Shown: positions 7,333-10,000 of the stretch, one piece after another
Numbering within the stretch: the stretch's first letter is position 1
How the letters are laid out: every line of letters begins with the position of its first letter
NCBI GenBank assembly: GCA_009663005.1
Contig: CM018891.1
Span: 2,090,465 to 2,100,464, forward strand
Length of the DNA stretch: 10,000 bases
Direction of reading: 5' to 3'
Source: Actinidia chinensis
Lineage: Eukaryota > Streptophyta > Magnoliopsida > Ericales > Actinidiaceae
Notes under the pieces: generated by a model
Databases searched by the model: none
What the model was told of the DNA's origin: nothing
What the model saw: the letters and a program-made list of their open reading frames with translations, nothing else
Position numbers and translations under genes: made by a program

Positions 7333-8607
7333 AATAATCCACTGATGCATCCGCAGTCTACGACCCCTAAGGCTACTCAAAAGATTGAAATCGTTCATCT
7401 TGAAAAGAATGCAGATAAAATTATTTATGTAAAAAGTAAATTGAGCTGAGAAAATGAACGATTTATTCCGAAAATTAGTTGTTATCTAGTCCTATAGCCG
7501 TGGATGCTCGATGAATCTGATTTTTTGTAAGATGAGCAGTTCAAAATATCGATACAAATTCAAGATTGACTCAATTTACCGACTTTACCTTGAAGTTTAA
7601 ACCTTAACAGTTAGAGAAACTTCATTTGTATGTTTACCTCCCGAGTTTCGCCACTCTCTAGACGGCTTGGTGATGTGATCTATATATTTGGCGTGGCCAA
7701 AAAATCTATTTTGTAAGCTTTCATATTTGATTATGTTAATTTAGTACTTGTAGTCTCATTATTTTTTTATAACATTTGTCATGGCTAATTATGAAAAATC
7801 ATGATCTTGCAAGATCAAAAGTCATGGCCAAGTGCAATGCTAATAATGATATGAACTTGTTACAATTGGGTGTACCTTTAAATGATTTTTTTCTCATGTG
7901 TCTTCCACATTAGCCAATTAGGACCGTTAATAAAAGAAGGGTGACACAGCAAAACCCCAAGACAATGGACCATTGCTCATTGTTCCGGGCAAGCCTAGAC
8001 AATAGTCCACTGTCTACAGCAAATTTCGGGTTTCAAAATTCAAAAAACTCAATCCGTAGTAATGATGAAAGATCTCAATGTGTTCATGTACTGTTGACTT
8101 TACTCTCACTCTTCCCCTTCCATTTAAGGGCATGCTGCCCTAATATTTAGGGCACTATTTGTCCAGAAACTACATTATCTCATTGCACTATTTGGGGCAA
8201 TACACCTGTTGTACCTTCAAGTTGGGCTCATCTCATGTTTATTTTCGTGATTCAAATAATTCATTTTATAGAGTTCGTTATTCGTTAAGCAAATCATGTA
8301 TTACAAAAATTAAATTGATTACAAACATTAATAACTTTGATATGAGCAAGTTGTTTTAAAATGAATGAATGATAATTAAGATTGTGAGAATAAAGTATAA
8401 GACAAATGTGACCTTATACTTGGTTAATGATATCCAATCAATTTTTATTTTTTTACAGATCATATATTCGATAAATTCTACAAAACAAACTGTTTGAATT
8501 ATGAAAACGAGTCAACTGTAAATCCGTCAAAACAGCATTATAGGGACACAGTGCCTTGGAGCACTACAACACCCCAAATCCCTATTTATCCTGTAAGATC
8601 TGTGTAA
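7333..8607. other. Intergenic stretch without a recognised gene
   Basis: No ORF here has recognisable protein and no RNA gene is visible. Small structures only: an 11-bp inverted repeat AAATCGTTCAT (7388-7398) / ATGAACGATTT (7454-7464); a perfect 16-bp palindrome TGATCTTGCAAGATCA at 7802-7817; and a GGGCATGCTGCCC hairpin near 8128-8140 followed by two copies of GCACTATTTG. These may be debris of old elements but show no termini. Confidence 0.6.
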
Positions 8608-8784
8608 TTATTTAGTGATGGTTTTTTTTCCCAATATTTGTGTGGTTCAAGTCAGCACAATTTTCTATTACTAAGCTCCAAATTGTTTCCTGAAAATATG
8701 GTGCCAAACTGCAAATTATTATCAAATCCCATTTTCCAAATTAGCACTGTTGTGGCATCAAAATTTGGATTAAAAAAGTTTTCA

Positions 8785-8867
8785 GAATTCAAAATAAATA
8801 ATTTAAATTTATTTGGTTACGTGAAATTCACTCGGTCAAGTGAATCTGAATTATTTATTTTAAATTC
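8785..8867. repeat. Long foldback (nested inverted repeats)
   Basis: The outer arms GAATTCAAAATAAATAATT (8785-8803) and its complement at 8849-8867 match at 18 of 19 bases. Inside, ATTCACT (8826-8832) and AGTGAAT (8839-8845) form a second perfect 7-bp stem with a 6-nt loop. The left strand has about 22 unpaired bases and the right about 3, so the fold is lopsided. It lies within an open frame on the plus strand (8608-8955, no ATG before 8698) whose translation is low-complexity and which I do not regard as a gene. Confidence 0.7.
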
Positions 8868-8955
8868 TTTAAAAAAAATTAGTTCAAATTCTAGTGCCAT
8901 AAAATTCCTCTTTCCAAATTTCAATAAAGTTATAAACTTCTCTTCTCTTGATTAA

Positions 8956-9180
8956 TGTTGGGTCCTATCTTAACTAAAATTTGTTGTCGCATGCACATAT
9001 GATTCTAAATCATTCATTATCATAATAACCCAAACCCAAAATAGCCCATCACTTGATAAGCAACAATAGCTAGAATTTTCTAATTATGGTCTAGTTAGGT
9101 TAAAATATTTGGGGTTCTTTGTTCTTTATTTTTTTATGAATTTCAAAAATAATAATTAAAAAGGTCTAATAAATTCACTT
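8956..9180. other. AT-rich intergenic stretch
   Basis: I see no gene, RNA or mobile-element terminus here. If the minus-strand segments to the right are exons, this would be their 3' UTR or downstream sequence. Confidence 0.5.
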
Positions 9181-9306
9181 CTAAACAGTTGCCACATCAA
9201 GCTCATAAGGAAGAGAATGGAAATCTCTAGCAATAGTTTGAAGATAAGATTGCATACATCTTGTCCTTTTAAGATCCGATTTTAGTCGAGAGTCTAATGC
9301 ACTGGG
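9181..9306 (-). CDS. Possible terminal exon of an unidentified minus-strand gene
   Basis: On the minus strand a frame open from 9306 to a TAG at 9183-9181 encodes a polar, well-mixed peptide (…RLKSDLKRTRCMQSYLQT, then IARDFHSLPYELDVATV-stop). Its composition looks more like real protein than other frames in this AT-rich region. A CAG acceptor at 9304-9302 follows an AT-rich, intron-like stretch, so an exon could begin at 9301. I do not recognise the protein. At 41 codons, chance is a serious alternative. Confidence 0.25.
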   Translation of the reverse strand, partial: PSALDSRLKSDLKRTRCMQSYLQTIARDFHSLPYELDVATV

Positions 9307-9450
9307 TCATTTTTTGAGGATAAATTTCTCTAACCACCTTTAGGTTTCTGACAAATACAATTATTTCTCGTATAATTTTAGAAATAATATTAATATTTTT
9401 TAATTTTAAAACTAATGTCAATAGTCCCTTTCTCATTTCGGTACCACCAC

Positions 9451-9474
9451 CTTCACCTTCACCTTCACCTTCAC
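9451..9474. repeat. Hexanucleotide repeat (CTTCAC)x4
   Basis: Four exact hexamer units. On the minus strand it reads GTGAAG repeats, which would encode alternating Glu-Gly in one frame (…KNSEGEGEGEGGG) and also supply several GT donor-like sites. It adjoins the exon-like segment at 9482-9568. Confidence 0.9.
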
Positions 9475-9481
9475 TATTTTT

Positions 9482-9568
9482 CAATTCATTTCGGTCCTGA
9501 TCTTGCACTGAATCTGAATAATCTCACGCTTCATTAGCAAAACATAACAATCCAATTGGTCCAAGAGC
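9482..9568 (-). pseudogene. Exon-like segment with conflicting frames (putative exon 2)
   Basis: A strong acceptor (TTGATCTTTCAG/GCTC, AG at 9570-9569) opens this segment. One minus-strand frame reads LLDQLDCYVLLMKREIIQIQ, then CKIRTEMN-stop, which looks protein-like. The frame fused to the upstream ATG (9781-9779) gives only MALGPIGLLCFANEA before TGA, and after that stop the same frame becomes acidic (DYSDSVQDQDRNELKN, then Glu-Gly repeats). A frameshifted pseudogene, a leader with a short upstream ORF, or chance could each explain this. I recognise no family. Confidence 0.2.
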
Positions 9569-9778
9569 CTGAAAGATCAATGGCATTCAGAAGCTAATAA
9601 AAGATTTTTAGACTCCAAACTTCAAAGAAATCCTGGCTCTATCGTTCGGGCAAAAGCATTTCTAAACAAAACTTTAGAAATCCAGTTCCATAACTTTGGA
9701 CACCAACATAAACCCCAACTCCTCAGTCTAGATTAACAATGTTAGATTTTGTGGAGGAGATGGCTTGGTGGTGCTTAC

Positions 9779-9888
9779 CATTGGTAGGTGATCTGGGTTT
9801 ATGGAGAGAGTGAAAGTGAAGGACAGAGAAACATAAAGGGAGACGGAGATGCGGTGGGAAGAAGCGTTTCTACCTGGTAGAGAGAGAA
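9779..9888 (-). promoter_or_regulatory. Possible CT-rich 5' leader ending in ATG and a consensus splice donor
   Basis: On the minus strand this stretch is rich in CTCT, TCTCC and CTTTC, as plant 5' leaders often are. It ends ACCAATG/GTAAGC: a good initiation context followed at once by a near-perfect donor (GT at 9778-9777). A 210-nt intron would connect it to the acceptor at 9570-9569. No TATA box is obvious upstream within the window. Inference only. Confidence 0.25.
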
Positions 9889-10000
9889 AATTGTCGGACA
9901 AACAAAATATGCGTCGCGGCATAATATTGTTTCGTGGCATTATCAATGGCCTTTTCCTATCCATTCAAACAATTTCTAAGTTCGTTTGGTAATGCTCAAG
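9889..10000. other. Window right end, nothing recognised
   Basis: No convincing coding sequence on either strand. The minus-strand open frame crossing into this part (from 9964) gives a protein rich in Arg, Pro and Ser with no recognisable motif, and reads better as leader or promoter sequence. Confidence 0.4.

Noticed and set aside
7388..7464. 11-bp inverted repeat AAATCGTTCAT / ATGAACGATTT
   Set aside because: The arms are short, the loop is 55 nt, and there are no flanking duplications or extended pairing.
7802..7817. Perfect 16-bp palindrome TGATCTTGCAAGATCA
   Set aside because: Without a nearby gene or second site there is no basis for calling it an operator or binding site.
9728..9964. 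78-codon minus-strand open frame
   Set aside because: Its codons cover a CT-rich leader-like stretch and cross a consensus splice donor; the peptide has no recognisable motif, so it reads better as 5' leader than protein.
1..10000. Search for tRNA, rRNA, CRISPR, operon, phage or bacterial features
   Set aside because: No cloverleaf-like A/B boxes, regular spaced repeats or Shine-Dalgarno-led gene clusters were seen; the gene structure is that of plant nuclear DNA.

Overview
This is nuclear DNA from a flowering plant. The evidence is one gene split into 18 visible exons by short GT-AG introns of about 80-370 nt, AT-rich intergenic DNA, several plant-type DNA transposons, and a protein that closely matches plant glycoside hydrolase family 35. 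The protein and transposon types suit a dicot-like angiosperm, but the species cannot be named from the sequence.

Left half (1-4574, minus strand): a beta-galactosidase gene, most like Arabidopsis BGAL5 as I remember that protein. I could join 18 exons in one continuous frame: 695 complete codons plus two bases. It runs from a signal peptide at 4574 through both catalytic glutamates to the second Gal-binding-like domain, and leaves the window at base 1 with roughly the last 35 codons missing if it has BGAL5 length. A (GA)14 tract sits directly against the start codon and a TATA-like box lies about 75 nt upstream. Introns 5, 6 and 11 hold possible small transposon relics; the one in intron 11 is the best supported.

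Upstream of the gene (about 4660-5610): two diverged direct copies of a unit of about 450 bp, offset by about 490 bp. The copy nearer the gene ends in a hairpin followed by CTAG/T, the pattern of a Helitron 3' end. It starts almost at the gene's TATA-like box, so the distal promoter appears to be transposon-derived.

Right half (5616-10000): no gene can be called with confidence. It holds a 53-codon ORF behind a TATA-like box, a possible LINE reverse-transcriptase tail fragment, two MITEs of one family lying back to back in opposite orientation (6537-7329) with TTA and TAA target duplications, a strong foldback at 8785-8867, and weak signs of a minus-strand transcription unit at 9181-9890 (CT-rich leader, good donor and acceptor sites, and two exon-like open segments that do not join into one clean frame).

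I see no operon, CRISPR array, tRNA, rRNA or undescribed gene system. The most interesting point is how closely mobile elements press on the core promoter of the beta-galactosidase gene.
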